Shown here piece after piece: positions 1-11,506 of a stretch of 64,000 nt of DNA. This stretch comes from Adiantum capillus-veneris (taxonomy: Eukaryota > Streptophyta > Polypodiopsida > Polypodiales > Pteridaceae), in contig CM043960.1 in assembly GCA_014529385.2 (NCBI GenBank), forward strand, positions 31,917,396-31,981,395, written 5' to 3'. The translations under genes were made by a program, and so were the position numbers. Positions within the stretch are counted from its first letter, which is position 1. Each line of letters begins with the position of its first letter. The notes below the pieces were generated by a model that worked only from the letters and a program-made list of their open reading frames with translations, made no database searches and was not told the origin of the DNA.

Positions 1-1087
1 GTTCCACTCTCCTTTTATTTGAAAGGGGAGTCACACTGTCAAAGAATTCAGCAAATTCCAAATCTTCAATCATAGAAGTTGCTGTTGAACCTGCTCCAAT
101 AAGCTTTTCCATGATAAGATCATGGGTGGTGGCCCGTTCCAATTGTTTTGCAGTCACCAAAGGATCTCGACTCGCACGATCAAGCAACATTTCATCAATG
201 TTACTTTCAACCATCCGACTCCTCCCTTCTGAACATGGATGATTATGTTCTCCAAGATGCAAAGCACACCTAGTACAATTATGCTTATCTCTAGGCAAAC
301 AATAGTAAATAACTGCAGGACATGTAGAAACACATTCGGGAATTTTTCCACAATGAGTGCATACCAGTGTGCCATACTGAGAAGAGATCAATCCTTTAGG
401 ACTAGATTTAACAAGCCGACCTTGCCATTGAGACTCATTGGACATATTTGAACGCAAATAAAATGGGCAATCAATGTTGATGCAACGCAAATGCCCAGAG
501 CATCTACTAAATCTGACAACACCATCGAAACTATCACTACTACAAGTAACATACTCTGTCCACATGTGACTATCATGTCTTTGTTCCATACCACTCATAC
601 CTAAACAATGACCAGCTGGCGGTAATTCAAAAGCAATATACCCATCATAATGAGCTGGGAGCTCATCAGTAGAGACCACTTTCTTGGCTTGATGGAGTGC
701 AATATACAAATTGCTTTGCAATGGCATGCACTTAATCATGTCAATCACACTTGCATTGATCTCTGAGATAGGTACTTTCTTGTCTTTCTTGTCGTGAGAA
801 ACTCTGCCAATGCCAGCATCAATCTGATCCTCACTTCTCATATCCACCTTGTAGAACTGGTGTTGCTCATGATCAAGCATAAAAGTTTGTTCACCATCTA
901 ATGATATAGTAGCTTCTACCTTGACTTGCGGTCCAGATAATGTTAATGGACGAAGATAGAAATTAGCATCACGAAGCTCAAAATGTTCTTGCAAAGAAGC
1001 AATTGTCAACGAATAAATTCTAGTATCAAACATAAGCACTAGCTTTTGTCCACGCTTTGGACCAAAAACTGTAATACATCTCCCCAT
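1..1087 (-). CDS. Partial cysteine/histidine-rich protein of unknown function (runs off left edge)
   Basis: An uninterrupted minus-strand frame of about 362 codons runs from an ATG at 1087-1085 to the window edge with no stop. An in-frame TAA lies two codons upstream of the ATG, so this is the first possible Met unless the exon begins inside. The N-terminal half is mixed alpha/beta with no motif I know. The C-terminal half has several clustered Cys/His pairs: CSGHLRCINIDC near residue 190, then CTHCGKIPEC and CTRCALHLGEHNHPC near residues 240-280. The ending GEHNHPC resembles the zinc-binding C...H.H clusters of transposon proteins such as FAR1/MULE types, but the spacing does not let me name a family. 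The frame has no premature stop, unlike its neighbours. It diverges from the ParB/methyltransferase gene at 2715. Zinc binding is inference; the function is unknown. Confidence 0.6.
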   Translation of the reverse strand, partial: MGRCITVFGPKRGQKLVLMFDTRIYSLTIASLQEHFELRDANFYLRPLTLSGPQVKVEATISLDGEQTFMLDHEQHQFYKVDMRSEDQIDAGIGRVSHDKKDKKVPISEINASVIDMIKCMPLQSNLYIALHQAKKVVSTDELPAHYDGYIAFELPPAGHCLGMSGMEQRHDSHMWTEYVTCSSDSFDGVVRFSRCSGHLRCINIDCPFYLRSNMSNESQWQGRLVKSSPKGLISSQYGTLVCTHCGKIPECVSTCPAVIYYCLPRDKHNCTRCALHLGEHNHPCSEGRSRMVESNIDEMLLDRASRDPLVTAKQLERATTHDLIMEKLIGAGSTATSMIEDLEFAEFFDSVTPLSNKRRVE

Positions 1088-2576
1088 GGGTTAATAGTGT
1101 GCAGAGTAGAAGGTAAGAAATATTAGCAAGCATTGGCATGGTTTTGAATGATACAACGGGTGTAAATATAATAGACTGATATGCTTAAAATCCTATTCAT
1201 AACCGCAAGCCGCCAAGAGAATTGCATGTTCGTGTTCCCAAGAACAACAATCATAGCTTTATAAAATATATTATAATAAAAATAAATCACTTTGAGTTTT
1301 AAGATTTTCAGTGAATCGTGCATAGTAATGACAAGCGAATTTCACCTACCCTCTTCAATATCCCATGCACAAATCCCAAATACCCTCTCCAACCGTATTT
1401 TAGAGTGTTTGCACACTGCTGAGCTACGGGCATCGTCACGCGAGGATTAGTTAGAACCAAGCCCCGGCAGTCTCCGACAAGAGCTCATAACTTCCACCTT
1501 CGACAGCAGGTAGAGAGATGAAGATCGATGCACAGATGAAAAGCTGGCAAGCGTCAGATATGGTCGGCAAGCGTCAGAGATTTTTAAGCTTGAAAATCAA
1601 GGTCCCGTGGTATTATGATTGGGAATATTTAATTTGCAAGCCCAATTTACACTACAGACCGGGATATGTGAGCACTAAGCTAATCTACCAGCATTGGGAC
1701 TAAGCTAATCTACCAGCATTGGGACTATGCCCCAAACAGGTAATATGGTGAGGGATGCAAATAGTTGTACATGTGCCTTCGACACACAGGTTAGTTTGAG
1801 ATAGATTCCAAAGTTCCATAAAACAATGTCAAATTAGTTTTATGTGTAATCGAAGGAAAGCTCTAGCTGAGGGTCTCCCCCACTCTTGGATCACACATAC
1901 TACAAAGTAGGACTCATTTGAGATAATATATGGGACAAAGTACATTGCCTTGGAGGATTAATTGCATTTGTCCGAATTTTACAATAGTTATTTTAAGCGG
2001 ACACTTTCCCCGAACAATGCAGTGAAAGTGTTACAAAAAGATTTGATTTTTTATAAATAATGCGATTTTTCAATTGCTTTCTTGCATTAAAAAACGTTAT
2101 TCAGGCCCTGAGTTAGCGTCTTGTGTAAGGCCAACGGCCGTCCACACCTCTTAAAGCCACCCAACTCTCTGGAAGAAAAACACGCCTGCCCGCACTCTCC
2201 TTGTATGCCGGTCACCTAACCTCCTTTCGGTATCTAGTTCGATTCCAAAAAACCAGGATAACCAAGTATGTAGAGCAAAAGGACATGTGTGGCAACAAAA
2301 AAAAAAACGTTGCTTTTATCTTTTCCAAAATAGGGTCAAGATGCGCTGGCTCTTATTAATTATACGTTTTTCTTAAAGAAGCCTTTCTATGCTGCAGACC
2401 TGCAAGTCTTGCCTTGAAAGCTGCTTGCGCTACCTCTTGCCCATCTGTTGCGCTAACCACAGCAATCTAATGCGCTAACCTCAGCCCTCTCTTGCGCCAT
2501 CTCTTGCCTTCAAACCTCCTACCACAAACCTCAGCCCTCTCTTGCTCTCAAGTTACGCCCTTTGAGGCCATATACT
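1088..2576. other. Intergenic region between two divergent genes
   Basis: No convincing coding exon is seen on either strand. The stretch separates the starts of the minus-strand gene (1087) and the plus-strand gene (2715), so it probably holds both promoters. It contains a 25-bp direct duplication at 1675-1724. The short open frames here have no recognisable composition. Confidence 0.5.
1675..1724. repeat. 25-bp tandem duplication
   Basis: Two perfect adjacent copies of a 25-bp unit beginning ctaagctaatctacc (1675-1699 and 1700-1724). It looks like a recent local duplication in noncoding DNA. Confidence 0.9.
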
Positions 2577-2650
2577 CTCTGTAGCAAGCAATCTTCAACC
2601 TTCAAGCAATCTTCTCTGTAGCAAGCAATCTTCAACCTTCAAGCAATCTT
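2577..2650. repeat. 37-bp tandem duplication in the 5' leader of the ParB/methyltransferase gene
   Basis: Two perfect copies of a 37-bp unit beginning ctctgtagcaagcaatc (2577-2613 and 2614-2650). It lies 65-138 bp upstream of the ATG at 2715, so it is probably in the 5' untranslated leader or proximal promoter. A third partial start (ctctacagca) follows at 2651. Confidence 0.85.
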
Positions 2651-2775
2651 CTCTACAGCATATGCGCCTTAACCACTACAAATCATCAAGCTCGGAGTTC
2701 GCATAGAAATCGTCATGGGGAGAAGGGAGTCTTCCTCGGCTCGAAAGCCTCCTGCCAGGTACCTTTGTAAACTAC

Positions 2776-3876
2776 CTGTAGCCATCCACACCGGCGTGGA
2801 TGGCTACAGCTAGTTTTTTTTTCAATGTTTAAGATGAAGTTTTGTAAGGTTTTTTAAGGCTACTAGTTTTAATTTAATTATTGACAGTTTTTAAGAATAC
2901 AGAAACCTGTCACAGAAACCTGTCCTAAAGCTTTCTACACATTACAGGAGGCTAAACTAAAGTACAGGAGAGATGCATTCTTAGCCTAATCTCTTGGATA
3001 AACCAAACTACTGCATACCCTCTATTGCTTTTGTGATTGATGGTGTCTCATAAATTCTGTTAGAACTGGCTGTAGCCATCCACGCCGGCGTTGGTGGCTA
3101 GAATGAATTTTTGAATGTGTGAATTTAGCTATAGATATGCTCTCTCTTGATATTTGCAGAGTTGCACAGCTTCTCTTATAACTGTCTATAGAAATCCATG
3201 CCGACATGGATGGCTAGAAAGAGTTTCTAGGGACAAATATTTTCAGAGTTTTATAGCTTCTGTTAGAACTGGCTGTAGCCATCCACGCCGGCGTGGATGG
3301 CTAGAAGGAATTTTTGAATGTGTGAATTTAGCTATAGATACGCTCTATCTTGAGATTTTCAGAGTTGCATAGCTTCTCTAAGAACTGTCTTTAGCCATCC
3401 ATGTCGGCGTGGATGGCTAGAGAGAGTTTCTAGGGACAAATGTTTTCAGAGTTTTATAGCTTCTGTTAGAACTGGCTGTAGCCATCCACGCCGGCGAGGA
3501 TGGCTAGAAGGAATTTTTGAATGTGTGAATTTAGCTATAGATACGCTCTGTCTTGAGATTTTCAGAGTTGCATAGCTTCTCTAAGAACTGTCTCTAGCCA
3601 TCCACGTCGACGTGGATGGCTAGAGAGAGTTTCTTGGGACAATTTTTTTTTCAGTGATTCATTCTCAATAAGCTCCCTCAAGATGTCCACGCTGACATGG
3701 ATGGCTAGAAGAAATTTCTCAAGATAAAATTTTATAATTATGCATGCTTTCTTTAAATCTGTTAGCTGCCTCTTGTTATCCATGCCGACTTGGATGTTTT
3801 GGTGGATGATCAATAAATAAAGTTTTTAATTTTTTAAATTGCCTCTAGGCATCCGCGTCGTCATGGAGTCCTAGAG
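2776..3876. repeat. Array of ten palindromes filling intron 1 of the ParB/methyltransferase gene
   Basis: The intron (2759-3923) is largely built of units carrying an inverted repeat of type TAGCCATCCACG-CCGG-CGTGGATGGCTA. The first (2776-2809) has perfect 14-bp arms, CTGTAGCCATCCAC and its complement. Others centre near 3087, 3202, 3288, 3406, 3492, 3608, 3697, 3788 and 3859. From 3202 to 3608 the spacing alternates between about 86 and 117 bp with two alternating spacer types, so the true unit is a dimer of about 203 bp. The last units have diverged, but the one at 3842-3876 keeps a different stem (CCTCTAGG/CCTAGAGG), so base pairing outlasted the sequence. These would fold as hairpins in the pre-mRNA. 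Confidence 0.9.
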
Positions 3877-5154
3877 GTAGTTTCAGTGAAGTAAATAAAT
3901 TGGTTTTTGTTGTGTTTTGCAAGTCCTTCAATTCGTGGACGAGGTCGCAGAGGGAGACGACTCTCTTCGACTCAGGCTTCAAGTATATTAGAGAGCAGTG
4001 ATCAAATAAGTGCAGTATCTGTCACTGATATGACAGAAGGTTTGGAGACACAAGAAGAGGAGATGCAAAGTCAAGACTTGGGGCTTGGCTCCATAAATGA
4101 AGTTGATGAATCTCTTGCTCCACAAGAGGCATGTTTACAAATAGTGCCTTATGTTGTAAGAGCTGAAGTAGCAATAGATACTGAGACAGGGGATGAGCAC
4201 AAGCTATACATGCATAGAGGACAAGATATTCTTCAATGTACTCGCATGTTTAGTTGTTTTGATTGTCCACCGATTCCTTTATGTCGATTGATCCCCTATG
4301 CAAGGGTGAGAGGCTTAAGAGATGATGTTAGTGGATTGAAATCTGCTTTTGCAAAGGAGGGCTATATGCAAGAAAAAGGATCTTTTATTGTTTCAATTTG
4401 GAATTGCAAGAAGGAGGAAGCTTATGTTACAAGTATTTCCTTTCTCCACTTTGATCTTTTCTACTTTTTGTTTCTACTGTGTTTTTTGTTGTTCTCATAA
4501 ATAGTAGTTGAGTATGCTTTTCTGTCTATGCTTATCTATTTTGCAAAGGACCTTCTTACTTAATGGGACCCAATATGGGTTGATATACATAAAGAGTTTG
4601 AAATTGAGCTTTCTAAAAGACCAAATCTTCAAGCCCTTTCTAATAAAATGTTCTACGTTTGGGAGGGTAATCATTGAACGGTCGCTTGGACGGCTGCTAT
4701 TAAAGAGAGATTCTCCACTGATCGAGAGAAACATTGTAGTGTGCTTTGTACAGTTATTGACCCTACACGAGTGCCAGAGATAGCTCTTCTTAGTAGCTTG
4801 CAAAGAATGAATTTGTAAGTTTTATGACTTTCCATATATTCTATCAAAAAATGTCTACGTTATGTTTTTGACTATGTATGTATTGTATATGAACTTGGAA
4901 TAGCATGAACACACATGCTCTTGTGGTCACCCATCTTAGGGATGAGCTTGTCAACTGCTCCCACATTTGTGCAGCATATCATGAAGCTTATGTAACAGGG
5001 CTTCCAGAAAAAGATCAAAAGTTGATTGCTGCAATACGTAAGAAATACTCGAAGGGTGTGGAGCCTTGGTATCCACTTACTCGTCGATACTTGGGAAAGC
5101 TCTTATACGATGTAAGTGTCTTTGGCCTAATTTTTAAGAAAGATCTCGTGTTTG

Positions 5155-5308
5155 GTTTTTTTGAAAATTATGTGTTTTCAATTGTGTATTGAAGGATAAA
5201 ATATCCAATTAATTGAGCCAAAGAGTATGTGCTTGTTTTTTTGCAAATTATTTATTTTTAAGTATGTGTTGAAGGTTCAAATGTCCAAGGAATTGAGCCA
5301 AAGAATAG
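5155..5308 (+). repeat. Duplicated 3' splice-site region inside intron 4
   Basis: About 72 bp spanning the end of intron 4 and the first codons of exon 5 occurs twice, diverged, at about 5155-5228 and 5237-5308. Both copies read roughly tttt..aaattat..gtgttgaagg...attgagccaaag. Only the downstream copy keeps the open frame used for exon 5; the upstream copy has TAA after its acceptor. Confidence 0.6.
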
Positions 5309-8215
5309 AGCAAGCTAGGCAGACAATGACAAATGAAGAACTTATAAAAGAGGAGGAGAAGATATTGAATGATTTAGCACTCAAATATGGAGAGCGTGTT
5401 GGAAAGGTGGTTGAAATATTTTTGTTTAGGTATTTGCACATAGTGTAATAGCTGTTTAAACTTGGTTTTTTACTCGTTGCTCAAATACTGCAGTTACTAA
5501 ATATTGTTGATCCGAATCTTGGACCGGATTGGATGGTTCGAGTTCTTGCACTCAAGTGGGGTCCTGATAGTTGGGCTACACTTGAGAAGCTGAACTTGAT
5601 TGCTATGCATGATGCTCCTGTCTTGAGCAAACTGCTATGGGTTTCCTTGCTTGAGGGAGACAAGATTACTATAGCATCTTATGGTTTAAAGAAAGGAGAT
5701 CATGTGTATCGCATGTAAGTGAAGTTTCTTTTGACATTCAAGAATCTTTGATGTACGATTGCTAGTTTTTTGTGATTGTTTTAGTTTTTTTCTCATCTTC
5801 ATTGTTATGTAGTTGGATTCATAGAGAAGGCCTTCTACAAAGGATATTTGAGAGAGCCACAAAGTTTGTGGAGGACTTAACCAACATTGTTGGTTGTATT
5901 TTGTTGCCTCATGATTGCTCTCTTGCCTCTTACTTTGAGGAGCTCAAGTTTGAAGCACGATCCTATCTTTTTCCTTTGGAAACCTCTCTTGAAGCTAAGA
6001 CAAAACATGTTGACAAGCAACCTATGAAGAAAGTGGACACAGTACGCATGGCATCTCAACGGCTAGCCTATAGGTCAAGCTCATCATACTTTTATTTCAA
6101 TCTTTTCATAATTACAAAGTTTGTAGTGATGTTATTTTGTTTGATTGTTTTAGATTTCTATTATCCTTTGTTGGAAAAGGCTTTCTTCCAGGGATTCCAT
6201 TCTTAGCTAAGCAGTGGGCACAACTATCTACTGGGGAAGAATGCATGTACTCCCCTTCCATACATAAGCTCACTACTTGGGAGATGGAGACATGCCCATG
6301 GTGGATAGACATGGCTTCTGGGCATGTATTGGCGAGAGAGAGAGAGCTTCACGATACTATGAGAGTTGGTGGCGCATCCGTCGATGTGCCTCTACCTCCT
6401 AGAGTGAATGAGGTAATATCAGGTAAATGGTTACTCAAAACAGACTGAACCATGATTTGTTGAAGAGCTTTAAACTATCTTCTTTCTTGACTTATTTGTT
6501 TTACATACTGGTCATATTGTGTTTTATTGCTTTTTCTAAGCTACAAATACTACTCACAAGGGAAAGGAGGTGATTGTTGAGACTAGGGTGGATGAAAACA
6601 TGGAGCGAGAGCATGGTGAACTATCACTTACGATGCAAACGTTTGTGTGTTCATTTATTGGAGTTAATTCACTTTGTTTAGCCTCTTGTATTGCAATAGC
6701 TCATGGGGAGATTGTTGCAAAGAAAACCATTTCTTTTGTCTACATCGTTGATATTCCCTTGTCTTCTCTGTCCTCATTGTCTGACTCATGATGCATGGCC
6801 ATTTCTGGGGACTACATAGCCATTGCTGGTGATTTTAGGGCCGGTGTTCGACATCCGGCATGGATTCGTGTTCATGAGCACATGGGATCTGCACGCTTTG
6901 ATGGGACCTTGTGCGTGCGTGGTGGGAGAACAGTCGCATGGGCTGCTGATTTTATTTTTTTGGATCTTCCCTTTGGTGGTTCCCACTTAGCCTCCCCTGT
7001 TGTACCCCTTTGGGATGTTTGTAGTGAGGATCATGTTCGTACAGGCATGCAACTTGCATATTCTACTTTGTCAGACTCTGGGTGGTTGTTGATCATTGTC
7101 TCTATGATAGGTTTGTGCTTCAATCTTAATTTTATACAATACTTGTTGATATTTTTGTTGTATATTTTCTATTGTGACTTTAGAAACCTCTTGCAGGAGA
7201 TACCATTGGCTGGGTTGAGAGATTTTGTCGTGCATCAGAGATGACTATTCATCGTCGCATTGTATTCCTTCATCATGGAGCTTATGGTTATGGTAATAGC
7301 TTTGGTGGTCGGATTGAGGTAATGCTCTTCTACATAATTAACTTCTTTGTTTCTCATTTAGGTGTATTATTGTTATTTTTATTGTTCTAATTGTCTATGT
7401 GGTGGTGTAGTGTCATTGTTCTCTCTTACTTATGGTGCATAGGGTTGGCATGCAACCACCTTGCTTTGTGGTTGAGAGAACTCCTCTATTCAATCGACTT
7501 GGCATGCAACCTTTGGATTCTTACATGATGCACCATCTTCCAGAGTCTTCTCTAGCGAGATCATCATCCGGGGAGCCATGGCGTGGTGGCTTGCAACGAA
7601 GTCATTCTTTTATTGCATGTTTTGTGGAGCTTCTTTGTAGGCCTGGAGGTCTTTGTTTGGAGTTGGGATGTGGTACATCACCCGTATTGGCAGCATGCTT
7701 AAGCACAGGCCGGGTGTGTGCAGCAGTCAACAGTGACGACACTTTGATTTCAGATTATGTGCAACCATTACTTCGCCCTAAAAAGCGGAGCAGAGAGGGG
7801 GCCTCCACCTCTCTTGATGTTGATGATGTGGGTGACATGCCTTCGCGTGTCAACCCCTTTGATGACTAGTGAGACTTCATCTTACACTTCATTTTCCCCC
7901 ACTATTTTATGTTTCCATCATACTTTTATGCTACTTTGTCACTTTTTGGTATCATTGATTGTTCAGTATTTGAAAATTATGGATAATGATTCAAACACCA
8001 ATTTGAGATTTCTTATGTTTCAATGATGAAGGTTATGTATTGCTTACATGTGGATTATGAGACTTACCTTTTTCTTTTTGTATGGAAGTGTGTTGCCAGT
8101 TTATGCTGAGGGGATTGCAAAAACCATGGTTACTGATATACGATACGATTTTGACACCCACAAGAAGTGTCAGAGGCGCAATGTTTTTATTGATGACGAG
8201 TGTGACTCTTCATAG

Positions 8216-8727
8216 CCATGAGATAGAACCGTAGCATTTCTTGTTGTTGTTAAAGTGTAGAGGCATGACATGTTGCTCTCTATATTCCACTAAATATTCC
8301 ACTTGTTATCTTATAATCCTAAAGAAATCTCTCTTTTTTGGTTATAAGATATGACAATTGTCTCTTAATATAGTTTAGAAACTTTCTAGATGTATGAGCA
8401 TTGTTGACTAAATTTAAAGTTAGAATTAAAATTATGGTGGTGAATGTAGTTGTGGATCATTGCATGGTTTGTAATAGCTTTGCTACCTGCTTGGGTTTCT
8501 CATTGCTTGACATCAAGCCTCAACTGCACAAAAGAATCTAAAGTCTAATTTTGAACAATGCTATTGCTACGATTACTTAGGGATTCTAGAAAAGATTCTC
8601 ATTTTGAACAGTATTATTGCTATCACTTAGGGCTTTAAGTAGGATCTTCATTCATCTTTCTTGACAAAGCCCATTTGGTTTCTTTATTCTTTGCTCGGAT
8701 TTTCCTTCGCTCGACAATTCTCGCTCG
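8216..8727. other. Intergenic region
   Basis: AT-rich sequence after the methyltransferase gene stop and before the coiled-coil exon of the next gene. No coding exon, repeat or RNA gene is recognised. It probably holds the 3' end of one transcript and the promoter of the next. Confidence 0.5.
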
Positions 8728-10217
8728 CCACATGGTAGGACTCATGGCAAGGATGGGCTATTGGGATACACCAAACATTTGGAAATGAGAGGATTGAATG
8801 CGGAAAGGCAAAGAAACTTCCTAGTGATGGAGAACATGCAGCTGAAGAAACTTAATGAAGCATGCTCTCAAAAGATTTCATCAAACAAAGAGACAATCCA
8901 AGGCCTTGAGAAGAACATCACAAGTTTGCGAGAGAAAGACATCGTGCTTGGTAGTCAAAAAAGAAAATGAGATCTGTGCAACATTGAGAACATGAATATT
9001 GGTAGTGGTGGCCTGAAAAAACGAATACGAGCTTTAAGGTAACTCAAAGTTTGTTTTTGCTTTTGTATCTTCAATGTGCTTCACTAAGAAATGGATACAC
9101 TTTTCTATACATGATCATAATGCATGGTGCTTTCTTGGCAGGTCTTTACTGCATCCAAACTCGAACGGTGCAGGCTTCAATGCCGGAGTGCATTACAGCC
9201 GTCTAGTTCCAAAAGAAGTAGTTGAAGAGATGATAACTCAGAAAAAATGTTGTAAGTTGAAAGCGAGGCTCCTTACCTCCTTTATGAACGAGAAAGGCTC
9301 CTTACCTCCTTCATGAACGAGAATCAGTTGGAACCAATGGAAGTGCAAGCAATACTTGATGAGAGCGGCATCTCGCAGATGCGATAAAGGGCACTCTTCA
9401 AAGCATTAGCTAAAAAGTCTCAAAATAAACTACAGAGAGGATCATTGCTGCCAAAGCCATCACATGTAAAGGGTGCTCGCCGACACGTAAACGATGAGGT
9501 GTTTGAGAAACTTGGGTCACCATTCCATATTGAAGCAACGTTCTTAGGCAAGGGCGAGAGAGAGGTACAGTTTAACGAGCACAACAACCTCTTCGTTGAT
9601 CTTGAAGCATTGCAACGGTATGCAGTTCACTTCTTTGACATCAGTCGAGAGGAGTACGGTAGGGTTCTCAAGTTTGTTTTGAAGCTCGACGACTGTGAGG
9701 TCCTGAAGAATAAGAAGCTGGAGAGAGTCACCATTACCCTCATGAATAGATCTCTAGATCCATCAATAACGAAAGAGGATCCACGATACTTTAGCGTGCA
9801 ATCCGAAAACAACATTCTAACTCTAGGATCATTTCAGGTATACTTCGTTCACTCTATAATAACAAAAATATTGATTATTTGGTTGTTGATTTTGTGTTTT
9901 CGTTTTTCACTGCAGGTTGATAAGGAAATTTTTGAAATCCTCGATTGGGTTTTTAGTCAAACCCAAATTCCTTCTATCATCAGTGAACAAAGAAACGGAG
10001 TCGTTCTTTGAGTGGAAGGATTTGGTGACTATATAGTGGAATGGCACATGGCAGGTGACTTAAAGACTCTTAAGTGTATGTACAACATAACACACGGAGC
10101 AGCTGTGGCAAATCCATTCTTATATTGCATGGCTGATGCACAATCTCTTGAGAGTGTGCAATGGAATAGAGCTCCCAGCAAACATCTTCAAGATAAAACT
10201 TTTAGGCCAGTGCTTGA
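8728..10217 (+). pseudogene. Broken gene of transposase-like appearance, 5' part (split by a copia element)
   Basis: The first readable exon (about 8728-9038, coiled coil rich in Lys/Glu/Gln, in-frame TGA at 8968) joins exon 9142 onward in phase. A 29-bp tandem duplication (9267-9324) then shifts the frame. Without it the reading continues through TAA (9385) into a long segment at 9445-9837, a 78-bp intron (9838-9915), and 9916-10217, with TGA at 10009. The last part contains WHMAGDLKTLKCMYNI and a C-M-A-D-containing segment, then ends inside a codon at the copia insertion. A buried D in a hydrophobic context, followed after the insertion by VHVCTLHALCRIIEK, is reminiscent of RNase-H-fold transposases, but I cannot name a family. 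Each stop sits where Gln (CAA) or Arg (CGA) would fit. Confidence 0.5.
9267..9324. repeat. 29-bp tandem duplication that shifts the reading frame
   Basis: Units 9267-9295 and 9296-9324, both starting ggctccttacctcctt, differ at two positions. The length is not a multiple of three, and removing one copy restores a continuous frame across the exon. This is a direct inactivating lesion of the host gene. Confidence 0.85.
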
Positions 10218-10409
10218 TGTTGGGGTATAAAGCCCAATGTGGTCGCCCAGGTAAGTGGGCGGGCCGCCAGGTATGTACACATATTCTTTCGTAAAAACCT
10301 AATAAGAACTCACTATGCTCTACACATTACAGTAGAGCGATTTTACCATATCGTCGTGCTCTTCTTCTCGCACTCTCTCTCGCGTCGCACTTCCGCTCGT
10401 ACTCCTTCA
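10218..10409 (+). repeat. 5' LTR of the copia element
   Basis: 192 bp, beginning tgttggggtataaa and ending ctccttca. Same length as the 3' LTR at 15577. Contains (tc)-rich and cgtcg-rich segments near its 3' end, which would lie in R/U5. Confidence 0.95.
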
Positions 10410-10411
10410 AC

Positions 10412-10423
10412 TGGTATCAGAGC
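10412..10423 (+). promoter_or_regulatory. Primer-binding site, initiator tRNA-Met type
   Basis: TGGTATCAGAGC lies two bases after the 5' LTR. It is complementary to the 3' end of plant initiator tRNA-Met, the usual minus-strand primer of copia elements. Confidence 0.9.
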
Positions 10424-11506
10424 TCAGATCGAGGCTCGGGGCAGCATTTGCAGGTAGCCAGAGTCACCTGCTCAGATTGGAGTGAGATTCAACAGGCGAA
10501 GACACGGCCCCAAATCCTGTGGGACAGCCCAAAGGGCTTGGTGTTCTCAGGATTTCATTCTGAGGTCATCTCGGCCACCGTTCGGCTTCAACAAAGTTCT
10601 GCGCAAGCCATTTTCGACTACGTGGTCTCGGCAGGTGCATATCCGACTCTGCAAATTTGGGGTTTCGGCCTGCAACTGCAACTGCTGAGGATATCTACAC
10701 TTCCAGAGTGCTGATTTGTGGCTGTCTACACAACAAAGAACGGCTCACAGTTCTTGGAGGCGTGTCACATACGACACGGGTGCACCTACACACAGACTGT
10801 AAGTGACATCCACTAGTTCATCAGTTAGCTTGTGTTTGCTGCTTGATATTCCAGATTTCATCCTGACATTGCAGGTACTTCCACATGGGATGTATTGTCA
10901 GAGATGATGTATGTCTATTGAGGGTTTGCTGGCTGTGAGTCACGCAGCAAGCAACCGCCGCAGCGGTTACAGCATACAGTGGGAAATTTGTGGATGTATG
11001 ACTTTGTGGGAAGACTATGTATAGTCATATTTACTGTAGCCTTTGTTGAGGGTTGAGTGAGGTTTTATTGAGGTGGGGGATTCTCGAATGCTGAGAGCCT
11101 TTCGGTGATACAGGTCTTGGAGCGATCCCTCGAGCACCCTTAGATAGGCAGCTAGGATGTATTGACTGTGAGTTAGACAATTGGGATTGCATCTTTGCTT
11201 TACTGCCGTTGAGGCATTGTCACAGTCTATGTTACAAGACAGTGACACGACAGTGAGAGACAGTACAGGTGCAGGACAGGTTTACCCACAGCTTACAGTG
11301 TTAGAGAGATAGTGGTTTTTTGAGCTGTTTTTGGTCCGTTTTTGAGTGCAGCAATGCCATTTTACAAAGGAGACTCTGCCGAAATTTTTTCAGAATCTGA
11401 AGCTTTCTTGGTTCATTTGACAGGTTGATATTGGTTCAGAGGTCAGTTTACAGGGGAAACTCTGCCGAATTTTTCCCAGGAAAGTAAACTATTGTGAAGC
11501 GTAGCT
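10424..11506 (+). other. Copia 5' leader (untranslated region)
   Basis: About 1.08 kb between the primer-binding site and the gag start. No long frame in register with gag. It would carry packaging and dimerisation signals, none of which I can pinpoint. Confidence 0.6.

Larger units (their letters stand above)
2715..8215 (+). pseudogene. ParB-like domain fused to a permuted DNA amino-methyltransferase-like domain, 13 exons, two nonsense codons
   Basis: Exons read by hand: 2715-2758, 3924-4432, 4505-4814, 4904-5111, 5275-5406, 5494-5714, 5813-6073, 6154-6412, 6561-6640, 6839-7110, 7197-7318, 7411-7868, 8089-8215. Every junction has GT-AG ends and compatible phase, and the total is 3003 nt (1000 codons plus stop). 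Exons 2-4 carry a ParB/sulfiredoxin-like pattern: PLCRLIPYARVRGL, then VWEGNH followed by TVAW, matching the family's G-N-H-R loop. Exons 10-12 carry, in order, LDLPFGG (amino-methyltransferase motif IV, canonical D/N/S-P-P-Y/F, here with Leu at the second position), SDSGWLLI, and PGGLCLELGCGTS (SAM-binding motif I). The order IV then I is that of permuted bacterial/phage N4C/N6A enzymes. Exon 3 has in-frame TAA (4561-4563) and TGA (4675-4677); the latter replaces the Arg of GNHR. Otherwise intact. The 9/10 junction is the least certain. The methyltransferase assignment is motif-based, and the DLPF change may affect activity. Confidence 0.65.

Noticed and set aside
2776-3876. Regularly spaced palindromic repeats could be read as a CRISPR array
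   Set aside because: The spacers are homologous to each other in two alternating types, the array lies in an intron of a spliced gene, and there are no cas genes.
10412-10423. tRNA gene beside the copia LTR
   Set aside because: Only the 12-base primer-binding complement is present, not a tRNA body.
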